The notes beneath the pieces were generated by a model. It was not told the DNA's origin. It made no database searches and worked only from the letters and a program-made list of their open reading frames with translations. Positions 34,686-43,665 of a DNA stretch of 64,000 nt are shown here, piece by piece. Position 1 is the stretch's first letter, and each line of letters starts with the position of its first letter. This DNA comes from Stieleria magnilauensis (GTDB taxonomy: Bacteria > Planctomycetota > Planctomycetia > Pirellulales > Pirellulaceae): contig CP036432.1 in NCBI GenBank assembly GCA_007753675.1, positions 718,394 through 782,393 on the forward strand, read 5' to 3'. A program made the position numbers and the translations under genes.

Positions 34686-34991
34686 TCAGTTAGATGACGA
34701 ACCGAAGATGGCTTCCAACGGCGGCACACCGCGTTCAACCTTCTTTGCGAGTGCGGTTTGGCTTTGGCACGTGAGCCGGGCCCAACGGCCACAGGTCATC
34801 CGGACGTTGCCGACTTGGAGATAGTGTCGCTTACCGTCACGCATCTTTGGAACACCGAAGACCACGTGGTGGGACGGTAGGTTCGTCTTCGCGTAGCGTG
34901 CCTGGACTTCGTTCGGCTTCTGACGGAATTGGGTACACCACTTTGACATCGGCAAGGTCAGTTGGCCGATCGTAATTTCTGGATCTTTCAT
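34686..34991 (-). CDS. Phage-type small protein with HNH-associated helical module
   Basis: Started at MKDPEITIGQL, the ATG that overlaps the previous stop, the product has 101 residues. It contains two short helical units of the type that accompany HNH proteins: LPMSKWCTQFRQKPNEVQAR and ALAKKVERGVPPLEAIFG. The latter parallels GRLERGWTLEEAITG of the HNH protein. This suggests a DNA-binding module of the same family without a nuclease part. It is last in a coupled three-gene unit (35,463 down to 34,686). Confidence 0.55.
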   Translation of the reverse strand: MKDPEITIGQLTLPMSKWCTQFRQKPNEVQARYAKTNLPSHHVVFGVPKMRDGKRHYLQVGNVRMTCGRWARLTCQSQTALAKKVERGVPPLEAIFGSSSN

Positions 34992-35197
34992 TTCGCTTCT
35001 GCCTTTGCTTGGCAAGTGCTCGTGCCTGCTTGCGTCGTGCGTGCATAGTTTTGGTTTCCTTTGACGATGGCCTCGTCCGTCCAACCCATACTCATCCGTT
35101 CATACAGGCGGCGATATGGCTGGTTCGTGGTTCGAGCCCATTCAGACAACGGTTTGGTCTCACCGTCTACGGTGAGGAAGTAAGGAGGGATTCTCAC
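34988..35197 (-). CDS. Small protein with HNH-associated helical module
   Basis: The 69-residue protein starts at GTG overlapping the preceding stop (GTGA). It reads PLSEWARTTNQPYRRLYERM followed by GWTDEAI, the sewa...R...GWs.e.A-type unit found at the ends of phage HNH proteins. The C-terminal third is Thr/Ala/Lys-rich. Its stop overlaps the start of the 34,991 gene (ATGA), so all three genes are translated together. Confidence 0.6.
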   Translation of the reverse strand: MRIPPYFLTVDGETKPLSEWARTTNQPYRRLYERMSMGWTDEAIVKGNQNYARTTQAGTSTCQAKAEAK

Positions 35198-35463
35198 CGT
35201 GCCAACCTCTTTGAACGATCCAGCCCCAGTTGCTTGCGTACCGCATCGCGGTTCTCGATGTACTCCGCAGTGCTCATCGCGGTGACGTCGTACTCTTGAG
35301 GTGCGTTGGCTTCGGCCAAGGCTTCGGCGACTGCCTTTTTAACTTGGGCGTCGGTGTCCGAAACCTGCCCACGGAGAGAGGCGTTTTCCTCACGGAGCAA
35401 TTGAATGTGTTGGTCGTGTGTTAGCTCTTGGCCGACCGGTACGTCGTGTGCGTTTTCACTCAT
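35194..35463 (-). CDS. Small coiled-coil protein
   Basis: The 89-residue protein contains a heptad-like stretch (HIQLLREENASLRGQVSDTD, then AQVKKAVAEALAEAN) and a basic end. The N-terminus is acidic. It is first in the coupled three-gene minus-strand unit. It could be a scaffold, a partner of the downstream DNA-binding modules or a regulator; no family is recognised. Confidence 0.55.
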   Translation of the reverse strand: MSENAHDVPVGQELTHDQHIQLLREENASLRGQVSDTDAQVKKAVAEALAEANAPQEYDVTAMSTAEYIENRDAVRKQLGLDRSKRLAR

Positions 35464-35702
35464 ATCTATTTCCCGAATGGGTTCGTTTGGGGGTTGCCTT
35501 CCTACCTTTAATACGTGTCAAAGTTGGTCGAACCGGATCGACAAAATCGGGGATCGGAGGATTTTGTTGAAAATAAACTGTCCGGACTGGACGCTTGGTT
35601 TGCTGGGCGGTGTTGAAGTCAAATTGATCGCAACGGTGGCGAAAAAATAACGGCAAGTGGAGTCCGACTGCTACCTATTGGCACGGGAGCTGCGGCGAGG
35701 AA

Positions 35703-35946
35703 GTCTCATATTGAGACGACCGGTCGACGTCGACCCCTTCCACAGAGGGGGTCTCCAGGGACGCGAAACGTTCCCCAGAGTTTGAGAAAGATTTTGTTCC
35801 ATATCGTGTTTTAGCCCGCAAAAAGCGGGACGAAAACTTTCTCTCCCACTGACGGGGACATGGATGTCCCCGGGGTGAGAAAGATTTGTCCTGCTGGCCG
35901 AATCTGGGGTGTGGGAGCCTGGGAAAGACTGAGAAAGTTGAGAAAG
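35703..35946. repeat. Iterated TGAGAAAG motifs and hairpin cluster
   Basis: TGAGAAAG occurs at 35,783, 35,876, 35,930 and 35,939, with an opposing CTTTCTC at 35,837. Perfect hairpins lie among them: GTCTCA/TGAGAC (35,703), the 14-bp palindrome GGTCGACGTCGACC (35,722), GACCCC/GGGGTC (35,732), CCCGC/GCGGG (35,815) and GGGGACAT/ATGTCCCC (35,854). The combination resembles an iteron-type origin or a multi-hairpin RNA. Confidence 0.7.
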
Positions 35947-36074
35947 ACGTCGCCAGTCATCGTCAAGAACCTGCCTCCAACGTCAGGCCCTCGCGGAGCG
36001 ATCCAACGCTGATCCTGGTCAATGCTCACAGGCCATCCGACTCACCAAGCCGCACCCTCACAACAGTCACATGG

Positions 36075-36248
36075 CGGTTTCTCTTATAAGCAACTAGCCA
36101 TTTCGCGAATTCTTGTTTTTCGCTACCCCTTCTATACTCTTTTTTCCTGATTGTTGTTTTGAAATAATCATCCGGAAAAAGATTGTATAAGAGAGGTAGT
36201 GAAAATTCGAAAACCGTGAAATGGCTAGTTGCTTATAAGAGAAACCGC
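36075..36248. repeat. 31-bp perfect inverted repeat around an AT-rich core
   Basis: The arms (starting GCGGTTTCTCTTATAAGC) are exact reverse complements over 31 bp. The 112-bp interior is AT-rich and itself imperfectly palindromic (CTACC/GGTAG, CTATAC and GTATAAGA, TTTTTTCC and GGAAAAAG). The whole 174 bp could form one long cruciform. No reading frame lies inside. Confidence 0.9.
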
Positions 36249-36298
36249 AGAGTGAGTGTTTTTGAGGGTCCGGCCGATCTTGGCGTAGCGTCTTTCTT

Positions 36299-36347
36299 GA
36301 AAAAGTCAACAGCAAAAGCTTGACTTTTTCAAATTTTGGTGTATACT
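36299..36347 (+). promoter_or_regulatory. Sigma-70-type promoter with overlapping palindrome
   Basis: TTGACT (36,320) and TATACT (36,342) are 16 bp apart, close to consensus. An 11-bp perfect inverted repeat (GAAAAAGTCAA / TTGACTTTTTC, 36,299-36,330) covers the -35 box, a typical repressor site. It points towards the operon that ends in excisionase and integrase. Confidence 0.7.
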
Positions 36348-36470
36348 TAAGTAGAGCCAACCGATGGACTTCGACAACAACGGCTCGGTGGGACTTGTGG
36401 CGGCGGCAACGATCACAGGGCCCCAACCTCATTGACGATGATCGTCGCGAACTAACATTTCGAGATTACT

Positions 36471-36562
36471 GACTCACGTTTTCTGTAGCGTGTGAGTCGG
36501 CGAGCCAGCTCCAGACCTAGGAGCTGGGTGTGTGTAGCTCCAAAACTCTGTTTTGTTGAGCT
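36471..36562 (+). promoter_or_regulatory. Structured leader hiding a ribosome binding site
   Basis: Three consecutive hairpins precede the 36,566 start: GACTCAC/GTGAGTC, CCAGCTCC/GGAGCTGG, and AGCTC-CAAAAC-TCT-GTTTTG-TT-GAGCT. The 3' arm of the third contains the only Shine-Dalgarno-like GAG, 5 bp from the ATG. The second and third hairpins share AGCTC/GAGCT sequences and could exchange partners, as in an attenuator. Confidence 0.6.
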
Positions 36563-36565
36563 GCC

Positions 36566-37297
36566 ATGAAAGTCAAAACTGTAATCAAGAATCTGAAAGC
36601 CCATCGCAAGTGGGCACTCTCCCAGTCACAAGACACCGCAACCGAGAAGACCGCCGACAACGCGGAAGACGTTCTCGGTGGCGTGTTGGACCTTCTCGAC
36701 TACCTTCCTCCCGATCTATTTGACCTGGATGCGTGGCTTGATCGAAAGATCCGAGGACGCGAGGCAGCACGGAAGCACCTGGACCGTATCCGCGTCAACT
36801 TCTACCGAGGCCAAGGAAAAAAGGCATTCGTCGGCCTGCTCGACGTCGTGATTGAAGTCTTGTCGTCTGCCGCCCCCTTCCTCGACGACGTGAACGTCGG
36901 CTGCCTGCCGGTCGCCGTCCGAGTCCCCGACTTCGGAGGCATCGGAGTCCAGAAGATGACCGCCATCCGCCATCCTAGCGAGATCAACGTCGCCGCCCTG
37001 GACCTCGGAATCGGTGACCATCAGAAAAACCTAGAACAGACCCTCATCGAGGAAGATGACCAATCATACCAGGACCGTGTTCTAGGTATGTCGGCCCCTC
37101 AAAAACACGGTGTTCTAGGTGTCGCTAGGGGGCAGGTTTCGGTTTTAGACCAACCCAAGACCTGTCGCGATTGTGACGAATCGCTGCCTCGATCCGAATT
37201 CTACAGCCACCCGTCCACCCGTGATCGGCTACAGCCGGAGTGCAAGGCTTGCACGAAGCAGCGTCAGTACGCTCGACGCAACGGGGGTGCAGTATGA
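36566..37297 (+). CDS. Unknown island protein with C-terminal zinc ribbon
   Basis: The 243-residue protein is the first gene of the right-hand operon. Residues 1-110 are helical and charged (AHRKWALSQSQDTATEK, VLGGVLDLLDYLPPDLFDLD). The C-terminus carries a four-cysteine ribbon, CRDC (200-203) and CKAC (226-229), enclosing SEFYSHPSTRDRLQ. The spacing is the same as the ribbon of the HNH protein at 33,655, so the two may recognise the same partner or DNA. Its stop overlaps the next start (ATGA). A regulatory or replication role is possible from position only. Confidence 0.6.
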   Translation: MKVKTVIKNLKAHRKWALSQSQDTATEKTADNAEDVLGGVLDLLDYLPPDLFDLDAWLDRKIRGREAARKHLDRIRVNFYRGQGKKAFVGLLDVVIEVLSSAAPFLDDVNVGCLPVAVRVPDFGGIGVQKMTAIRHPSEINVAALDLGIGDHQKNLEQTLIEEDDQSYQDRVLGMSAPQKHGVLGVARGQVSVLDQPKTCRDCDESLPRSEFYSHPSTRDRLQPECKACTKQRQYARRNGGAV

Positions 37298-37671
37298 CCA
37301 GCACCCTCATCAAATCAAATCCGCCGGTGGTAGCTCCCGGTGGTTCGCTCGCTGGCGATAGTGCCGCTATCGCCTCCGAGCCTCTTACACAGCGTTCACT
37401 GGCTCGACTGCCCGTCACGGAGCCAGAGCCTCGATTCGTGCTTGTGACGTCCAAGACGATTGAAGAGAGACAGACGAAGCCGGGCATCGGGATGCAACAC
37501 AAGCAAGCAAGCGGACGCCTTAATGTTTTCCACGTTCAACGTGGACGTGTCCGACTGATCGATTGGGATGGGCAGTTGTACCCGATCGACACCCTTGAAT
37601 TTCTTGAAACCCTCGGCGACGAGCTGTCAGCCGAGACCGAAGCACTTCTTTGTATGAGACAACAACTATGA
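37294..37671 (+). CDS. Small island protein, tandem family member 1
   Basis: Started at MTSTLIKSNPPV, the ATG that overlaps the previous stop, the product has 125 residues. The first half is Pro/Ser-rich and probably disordered. The second half (RLNVFHVQRGRVRLIDWDGQ, PIDTLEFLETLGDELSAETE) aligns with the proteins encoded at 37,874 and 38,140 through a shared pattern: a short beta hairpin, a DG turn, EF-L, GD and a helix ending in SxET-type residues. The function is unknown. It is coupled by overlap to both neighbours. Confidence 0.6.
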   Translation: MTSTLIKSNPPVVAPGGSLAGDSAAIASEPLTQRSLARLPVTEPEPRFVLVTSKTIEERQTKPGIGMQHKQASGRLNVFHVQRGRVRLIDWDGQLYPIDTLEFLETLGDELSAETEALLCMRQQL

Positions 37672-37877
37672 GACGCATCCAAAAACTGATTGAAACACAC
37701 ATCTACAACCGGCCATCGCCACCACGTGAAGGTGAGACGATCCCGACAGGACCAACACACCTTGATTGGAATCGAATCTCAGTCATTGAACAGGCGTTGC
37801 TGATTCAGGCAAACGGGGATGCCGAAGAATTGCTTCAACGTTACCGACGCCACTTGCAACGGAGGGCGGGACGTTGA
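37668..37877 (+). CDS. Small island protein of unknown function
   Basis: MRRIQKLIETHIYNRPSPP to RYRRHLQRRAGR, 69 residues, starting at an ATG that overlaps the previous stop. The C-terminal half is helical and basic (SVIEQALLIQANGDAEELLQ). It is not obviously related to the flanking paralogues. Its own stop overlaps a TTG start downstream. Confidence 0.55.
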   Translation: MRRIQKLIETHIYNRPSPPREGETIPTGPTHLDWNRISVIEQALLIQANGDAEELLQRYRRHLQRRAGR

Positions 37878-38152
37878 GATACGGACAATCAATCTATTTT
37901 CTGACAACAGCCGATGGTGTCAAGGTTCGAAGCTACCAACCAACGATGTTGGAACGCTACGAACTTGAACAGGCAGGCGGTCAACTTGTCGTGTACGTGG
38001 CTAAACTCAAGAACCGTGCGGCACGTCTTATTGTTCAAGATAGAGACGGTGAGATTGATCGCATTCACGCGGGCGAATTCTTGGCCAAATATGGCGACAA
38101 GATCGGACCCAAGTATCGGAAGATCATCGGGGGATTGCTATGCGATACTTGA
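37874..38152 (+). CDS. Small island protein, tandem family member 2
   Basis: The 92-residue protein starts at a TTG overlapping the previous stop. It shares the family pattern: LVVYVAKLKNRAARLIVQDR, DGEIDRIHAGEFLAKYGDKI, and a C-terminal helix GPKYRKIIGGLL. An upstream segment (YFLTTADGVKVRSYQ, ERYELEQAGGQ) matches the start of the 38,140 protein (ITNETTVLYDAQ, RWRQAEESGE). The overlap-linked order indicates one polycistronic unit. Confidence 0.6.
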   Translation: MRYGQSIYFLTTADGVKVRSYQPTMLERYELEQAGGQLVVYVAKLKNRAARLIVQDRDGEIDRIHAGEFLAKYGDKIGPKYRKIIGGLLCDT

Positions 38153-38379
38153 TCACCAACGAAACGACCGTTCTCTACGACGCACAATCTCGACCGGGGC
38201 CAACTCGATGGCGACAAGCGGAAGAATCGGGGGAGCTAGTCATTCGTTTGACGAAGGGCCCCATCGTCCAAGACGTGGACCGAGACGGCAACACGGTTCG
38301 GTTCAACCCGTTCGAATTTTTCAAGACGTATGGAGACCAACTAAGCCGAGAGACACGGAGGTACTTTCAGTGTTTCTGA
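38140..38379 (+). CDS. Small island protein, tandem family member 3
   Basis: The 79-residue protein MRYLITNETTVLYDAQ begins inside the previous gene (13-bp overlap). It shows the same order of elements: RWRQAEESGELVIRLTKG, VQDVDRDGNTVRFNPFEFFK, TYGDQLSRETRRY. With members 1 and 2 it forms three diverged copies of one small fold, roughly 25-35 percent alike by eye. No known family comes to mind. Confidence 0.6.
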   Translation: MRYLITNETTVLYDAQSRPGPTRWRQAEESGELVIRLTKGPIVQDVDRDGNTVRFNPFEFFKTYGDQLSRETRRYFQCF

Positions 38380-38616
38380 TCGACGACTCATTCTTCGACA
38401 AAGTGGCGGACCGGGTTCTGCAAACAATCCGTCCCGAACTATACTTAGTGACGCGCCCCGAACTCGTGGACGCCGACACGCTAGCCCGTTTGCTCTCAGT
38501 AAGCAGACCAACAGTTGACCGGCTACGCCGAGACGGCGTCATCCCCAGTATCCCCATCGGCCCGAGGTGCCGACGGTTCAACACCAGCAAAGTTATCGCA
38601 GCATTAGAGAGACATC

Positions 38617-38633
<17 letters not shown>
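38370..38633 (+). CDS. Excisionase-like helix-turn-helix protein
   Basis: Started at GTG (MFLIDDSFFDKVADRV) the product has 87 residues and overlaps the previous gene by 10 bp. The C-terminal part is a MerR/excisionase-type winged helix: VDADTLARLLSVSRPTVDRL, RRDGVIPSIPIG, RRFNTSKVIAALE. It overlaps the integrase start by 17 bp. Such a protein normally directs excision with the integrase. The longer in-frame start at 37,914 lies within two upstream genes and is rejected. Confidence 0.8.
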
Positions 38634-39891
<1,258 letters not shown>

Positions 39892-40333
39892 GGGGTTGAG
39901 ACGGGGAAGTTTAGCGAACCGAAAATGTTTTGCAAGGCCGACTCTGCCTAGAGTTTCCGTGGTCTGGGAAGGTTCGCGGGGGCGGGCCGGGATTTTCGCT
40001 GCTTGCCGTAACATCAGGCCAATTGTTTCTTTTCGGCCCACCCCTACGGTTTCTCACCACATCCATCGCTCCTCCCTCGCTTTGGGGCGTCCTGCTGGTA
40101 ATCGAGCGGGTTCGGCGTCCCCGGCGATCGCTGCGTTTTGCAGTGATTCCACACCAGTGCTCGGGCGGGATCAGTGCTCGGGCGGGATGCCAATCGGTGG
40201 TGGGGCGAATCGGTGGTTTTTGGGGCGATGTCGTGGGAAGGGGTGGGTGGCAACACGGTGGCAGCCGGTTGGAGTATCATTTTTCGATGGCGGTTTCTCC
40301 TTCATTGAGAATGATTCTGAATCGGGCGATGCA
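39892..40333. other. Intergenic region, no gene seen
   Basis: This 440-bp stretch contains the upstream region of the tRNA gene and of the next lipoprotein gene. A long frame through it has no features before its lipoprotein signal. A direct repeat GTGCTCGGGCGGGAT (twice, near 40,157 and 40,172) is the only structure noted. Confidence 0.5.
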
Positions 40334-40945
40334 ATGCGAATCCACAAACGGCGGAGTTTCTGGACAAGGAACGTTGATCGACTGTCGGTCGCGATCACGA
40401 CGCTGTTGATCGTGGCCAATACCACGGGCTGCCTGCCGGAAGCTCCGCCGCTGGACGGCATGCTTTCGTTTCGCGAGGCCAACGAGTTGCTCTTCGAGGA
40501 GCATGCCAACCACGGCGCGATCTACAACATCGACCATACCTGGAACGGCAAGCCGTTTCAGGCCGAGTGGCGTTTGGCGAACTACTTGAAAAAGAGCGCC
40601 CAGCTGCAAATCAAGCCTCCGACCGACACGTTTGACGAAGTCGACCTCTGCATGGCGTTGGAAACGGCACTCGCCGATGAGTCGTCCAACCCGTGGCACA
40701 ACGTCGCTGACGACGCGATCCTGCGCGGGTTCCGCCACGCCTTGCAGAATGACGACACGCACATCGCGGCAGCCTATTGCCCCGACGCACCCTACGACAT
40801 CACGGTCAAGGTCAAGAACAACGGGTCGGAGTGGTTTTGCGAAGTGAAGGTCCAAAACCTGATCGACCCCAAAAAGCTGGAAGAAGCGCAGAAGTACGCC
40901 CAGGAGCAACTCGACCGACTTGAGAAACAACATGCTCACGATTAA
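40334..40945 (+). CDS. Lipoprotein of unknown function
   Basis: Started at MRIHKRRSFWTRN the product has 203 residues, with a signal peptide and lipobox (LIVANTTGC). The remainder is soluble and mixed alpha/beta (FREANELLFEEHANHGAIYN, YDITVKVKNNGSEWFCEVKV) with a helical charged C-terminus (EEAQKYAQEQLDRLEKQ). No known domain is recognised. The stop overlaps the start of the zinc-ribbon membrane protein by 14 bp, so the two are translationally coupled and probably act together at the membrane. Confidence 0.7.
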   Translation: MRIHKRRSFWTRNVDRLSVAITTLLIVANTTGCLPEAPPLDGMLSFREANELLFEEHANHGAIYNIDHTWNGKPFQAEWRLANYLKKSAQLQIKPPTDTFDEVDLCMALETALADESSNPWHNVADDAILRGFRHALQNDDTHIAAAYCPDAPYDITVKVKNNGSEWFCEVKVQNLIDPKKLEEAQKYAQEQLDRLEKQHAHD

Positions 40946-42245
40946 GTGCCCCAAGTGCGCGACGCTGATGAAGCTGCAGCAGCAGGCGGTCGCCGTGAAA
41001 GTCAAATGCCCCAAGTGCCAGACGGTGCTGAAAGTGCCCGGCAAGGAAGCGGCGTCGAAGCCGTCCGGGCAGGCGGCCAATCCGACGGCAAAGCCCGCGG
41101 CAAAAACCGCGGGAAGCAAACCGGCACGCAAGCAGCCGGCGGGCAAGCAAGCAGTCGCCAAAGCGGCGGCGCAGCGGAAGCCGGCTGCGAAGAAGGTCAC
41201 CGCGCCGGCTGCGGACGAGTCGCCGTTTGTCGACGACAATCCCTTCGCCGACCTGCCCAGCGGCGGCTTTGACACCGCGGGTGCCGCGACGGCAGGCGCG
41301 GATCCACTGGCTGCGGATCCACTGGCAGCGGACCCCTTTGCGGCCGACCCGTTTGCCGAAGCCCCGGCCTCGGCGGGTTCGCCGTCGGGCGGTTTTGATT
41401 TCGGCAACCTGGACCTGCCCGCGGCCGCACCTGCGGCGGGCGGGTTTCCCGTGGGCGGGCTTCCGGCGGGCGGGCTTCCGGCGGGCGGGCTTCCGGCGGG
41501 CGGTGGATCCGCGTTTCCCGCCGCCAACGGAGCGTTGGCGGCCGCGGCGCCCGCTGCGGCGCAGCCGACGTCCAAATCAGCCACCGGCTCCTCGGGGGCT
41601 CGATCCAAGGGGGCGGTCAATAAGAAACTGTTGTGGATCGGGATCGGTTCGGGCGCCGTCGTCGTCTTGGGGCTGGTGATCGGCCTGACCGTGTTGGCGG
41701 TCAAATCGAAAGGTTCGAAGCAGGCCAAGTCGAGTTCGGCGAGTTCGTCAGGGGCGGTCGAGGTTCCGGCGGGTTACCAAGCCGGCTCGGTCAGCGGTGT
41801 CTCGTTCGTGGTCCCGGAAGGCAAGTCTGTTGAAAAGCCGCCGACATCGATCGAGGCTCAGGTCTTCGAAAGCGCCGCGACCGGCGCGACGTTTTTCGTC
41901 GGAGTTGATACGTACGAGTATCTGAACCCCAGTCAGATGCAATTGTCGTTGCGCGCCGGACGGATGATCATGTCGGATGTGTATGGAGGCGAAAGCGTCG
42001 AGCGCGACGGGCATTCCGGCACCAAGGGCAACAGCAGCGGCGGGATGACGCTGACCGACATGGCGGTCGAGTATTACCTGGTCGGTGATCAAGTCATCTT
42101 GATCGGATGCGGCATGCCACGGGTGGAGTGGACCGAGGAAGACTTGGAGGAAGGTCGACTGCCCGAACCGAGCGAAGAGGAGAAGGCGAAGATGGAAGCG
42201 TTTGAAGAAGAGAAGACGACCTTTTTTTCGTCGGTGCGGATTTGA
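40932..42245 (+). CDS. Zinc-ribbon membrane protein with long low-complexity linker
   Basis: The 437-residue protein starts MLTIKCPKCATLMKLQ and has two CPKC knuckles (a zinc ribbon of the MJ0042/DUF type). Then come an Ala/Lys/Pro-rich linker and repeats such as GGLPAGGLPAGGLPAGG and ADPLAADPLAADPFAADPF. One transmembrane helix (LLWIGIGSGAVVVLGLVIGL) precedes an outer domain of about 150 residues (AGSVSGVSFVVPEGKSVEKP to EEEKTTFFSSVRI). This architecture recurs in planctomycetes; function unknown. The DNA repeats in the linker (15-bp and 18-bp units) are prone to length change. Confidence 0.75.
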   Translation: MLTIKCPKCATLMKLQQQAVAVKVKCPKCQTVLKVPGKEAASKPSGQAANPTAKPAAKTAGSKPARKQPAGKQAVAKAAAQRKPAAKKVTAPAADESPFVDDNPFADLPSGGFDTAGAATAGADPLAADPLAADPFAADPFAEAPASAGSPSGGFDFGNLDLPAAAPAAGGFPVGGLPAGGLPAGGLPAGGGSAFPAANGALAAAAPAAAQPTSKSATGSSGARSKGAVNKKLLWIGIGSGAVVVLGLVIGLTVLAVKSKGSKQAKSSSASSSGAVEVPAGYQAGSVSGVSFVVPEGKSVEKPPTSIEAQVFESAATGATFFVGVDTYEYLNPSQMQLSLRAGRMIMSDVYGGESVERDGHSGTKGNSSGGMTLTDMAVEYYLVGDQVILIGCGMPRVEWTEEDLEEGRLPEPSEEEKAKMEAFEEEKTTFFSSVRI

Positions 42246-42771
42246 GCGAAGAGTCGCTCTCGAAACGTTCCGGTCAACCGAAGGCATCGTTGGGCCGTGT
42301 GCTGTCGGCAGCTTCGCAAAACGGGACCGCAAGGGTCTGCTTGTTGATTAGGTGTTTTCGACGGTGGAACGATCGCATGATTTGATGTGGCAGAATGATA
42401 CGGGGCAGAATCATGTTCTGACCGCTCAGGTCGCGGAATCAATATGATTCTGCCATCCCATCATTCTGCCATCCCCGTCTCGCCACGGCCATCGTCTGTC
42501 GACGGCAGCGACGCAAGAAGGAACGCGAAGCGTCCGCTTGTTTTTGAAGGTGACCTCTGGGAGAACGCCCCATAGCGCAAAGTGAACCGACGTTCGTTCG
42601 GGTTAGGGCCCGTAGGCCCCGCGCCAAACGGCTGATTTTTGTTTGAGATCAGCTGGTTCGTGTCAGCGTTCTTCCCCATTGATGTTAACTTGGCGGTATC
42701 AGAATCGAGCCGCCGCGAGAGGTTCGCTTGATGACTCCAAGGGCCCACAGGCGGCCCAGGCTTGGTCCGTC
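42246..42771. other. Intergenic region with inverted word-pair repeat
   Basis: Between convergent genes. At 42,389-42,471 GGCAGAATGATACGGGGC and GGCAGAATCAT are mirrored by ATGATTCTGCCATCC and CATCATTCTGCCA, the same architecture as the repeat at 10,955 with different words. The rest shows no gene. Confidence 0.65.
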
Positions 42772-43593
42772 TTACTCGTCCAGGATCATCAGTTCGACGG
42801 AACGGAAGTCACAGGGGTGGCTTTCCGATTGCAACGAGATCGTGCCTTGGTCGAGCAGGTTGCCGCCTTGTTTGTCTGCCAGCATTGCCGCGTGCGGGTC
42901 GCGATCATCCAGTTGTGGCTGGGTGTATTCGAGCACCGTCTCGCCTTCGATGATGTGTCGGACCAGTTTGGAGCCGCGGACTTCGACTTCGGCGGTCACC
43001 CATTGTTCGCCGTGGTACGTTTTGGAGCTGGACGAGGTGCAGTGGGGCAGGAACAGTTTTCCGTTCATGACCACATTGGTGCCCGGGGTGCAGAGATTCA
43101 ACGTCGTCCGTTCGTCTTTGCCGTTGCCTCCCAGCAGTTGGACTTCGATGGACGTCGGAAAGTCTTGATCGATCGTCATCATCTTCGGGTCTTCGCCGTG
43201 TAGCATCAGGCCGCTATTGCGGGTCGCCCAGCCGGGGCCGCCCTTGACTTGGTCGCCGACAAAGCGATAGACGACGCGCAGTCGGTAGTGCGAAAACGGC
43301 TTGTTGTAAAACAGGTGCCCGAAGCGTTCGTCGAAAGTTTTGTAGGCCGATTCGTCATAACGAACCTTCAGCAGCCCGTCTTCGACGCGAAACGTGTTGC
43401 CATAGTTTTCGCCCAGCGCGTGATGGCGAATCTTGGGAGTCCAGCCGTCCAGGTTTTTGCCGTTGAACAGTTGAATCCATTCGGACTTGCCGTCTGTGTC
43501 TCTCGCCGGTTCGTCACCGCGGACGCTGGGGGCGACACCGAAGCAGGCGAGGGCGAGGACAAAGGCGAATCGATAGGTTGAGAGAGTTTTCAT
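42772..43593 (-). CDS. Exported DUF1080 (3-keto-disaccharide hydrolase-type) protein
   Basis: Started at MKTLSTYRFAFVL the product has 273 residues with a Sec signal ending near PSVRG. The DUF1080 jelly-roll features are clear: WIQLFNGKNLDGWTPK, FRVEDGLLKVRYDES, FSHYRLRVVYRFVG, RNSGLMLHGEDP, IEVQLLGGNG, and the end GTISLQSESHPCDFRSVELM. The family acts on glycosides, including 3-keto-glycosides, outside the cytoplasm. It lies 72 bp downstream of the dehydrogenase gene and may be the last gene of the signalling operon. Confidence 0.9.
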   Translation of the reverse strand: MKTLSTYRFAFVLALACFGVAPSVRGDEPARDTDGKSEWIQLFNGKNLDGWTPKIRHHALGENYGNTFRVEDGLLKVRYDESAYKTFDERFGHLFYNKPFSHYRLRVVYRFVGDQVKGGPGWATRNSGLMLHGEDPKMMTIDQDFPTSIEVQLLGGNGKDERTTLNLCTPGTNVVMNGKLFLPHCTSSSSKTYHGEQWVTAEVEVRGSKLVRHIIEGETVLEYTQPQLDDRDPHAAMLADKQGGNLLDQGTISLQSESHPCDFRSVELMILDE

Positions 43594-43665
43594 CGTGTCG
43601 GTCAAGGGAGTGGTTGGTCGTTTTCGCCGGGTGCCTCGTGGCGGCGGCGCCCGAATAGTATAGAG

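Larger units (their letters stand above)
35464..36565. other. Island non-coding control region
   Basis: Between divergent gene blocks lie, in order, a hairpin-rich stretch with TGAGAAAG repeats (35,703-35,946), a 31-bp perfect inverted repeat with an AT-rich core (36,075-36,248), a promoter with overlapping palindrome (36,299-36,347) and a structured leader (36,471-36,562). A 72-residue minus frame at 35,811 reads through the hairpins and is rejected. The region is a good candidate for replication origin and master regulation of the island. Confidence 0.65.

Noticed and set aside
35811..36029. 72-residue minus-strand frame in the island control region
   Set aside because: It reads through several perfect hairpins and TGAGAAAG repeats and has no motif; the region is better explained as non-coding.
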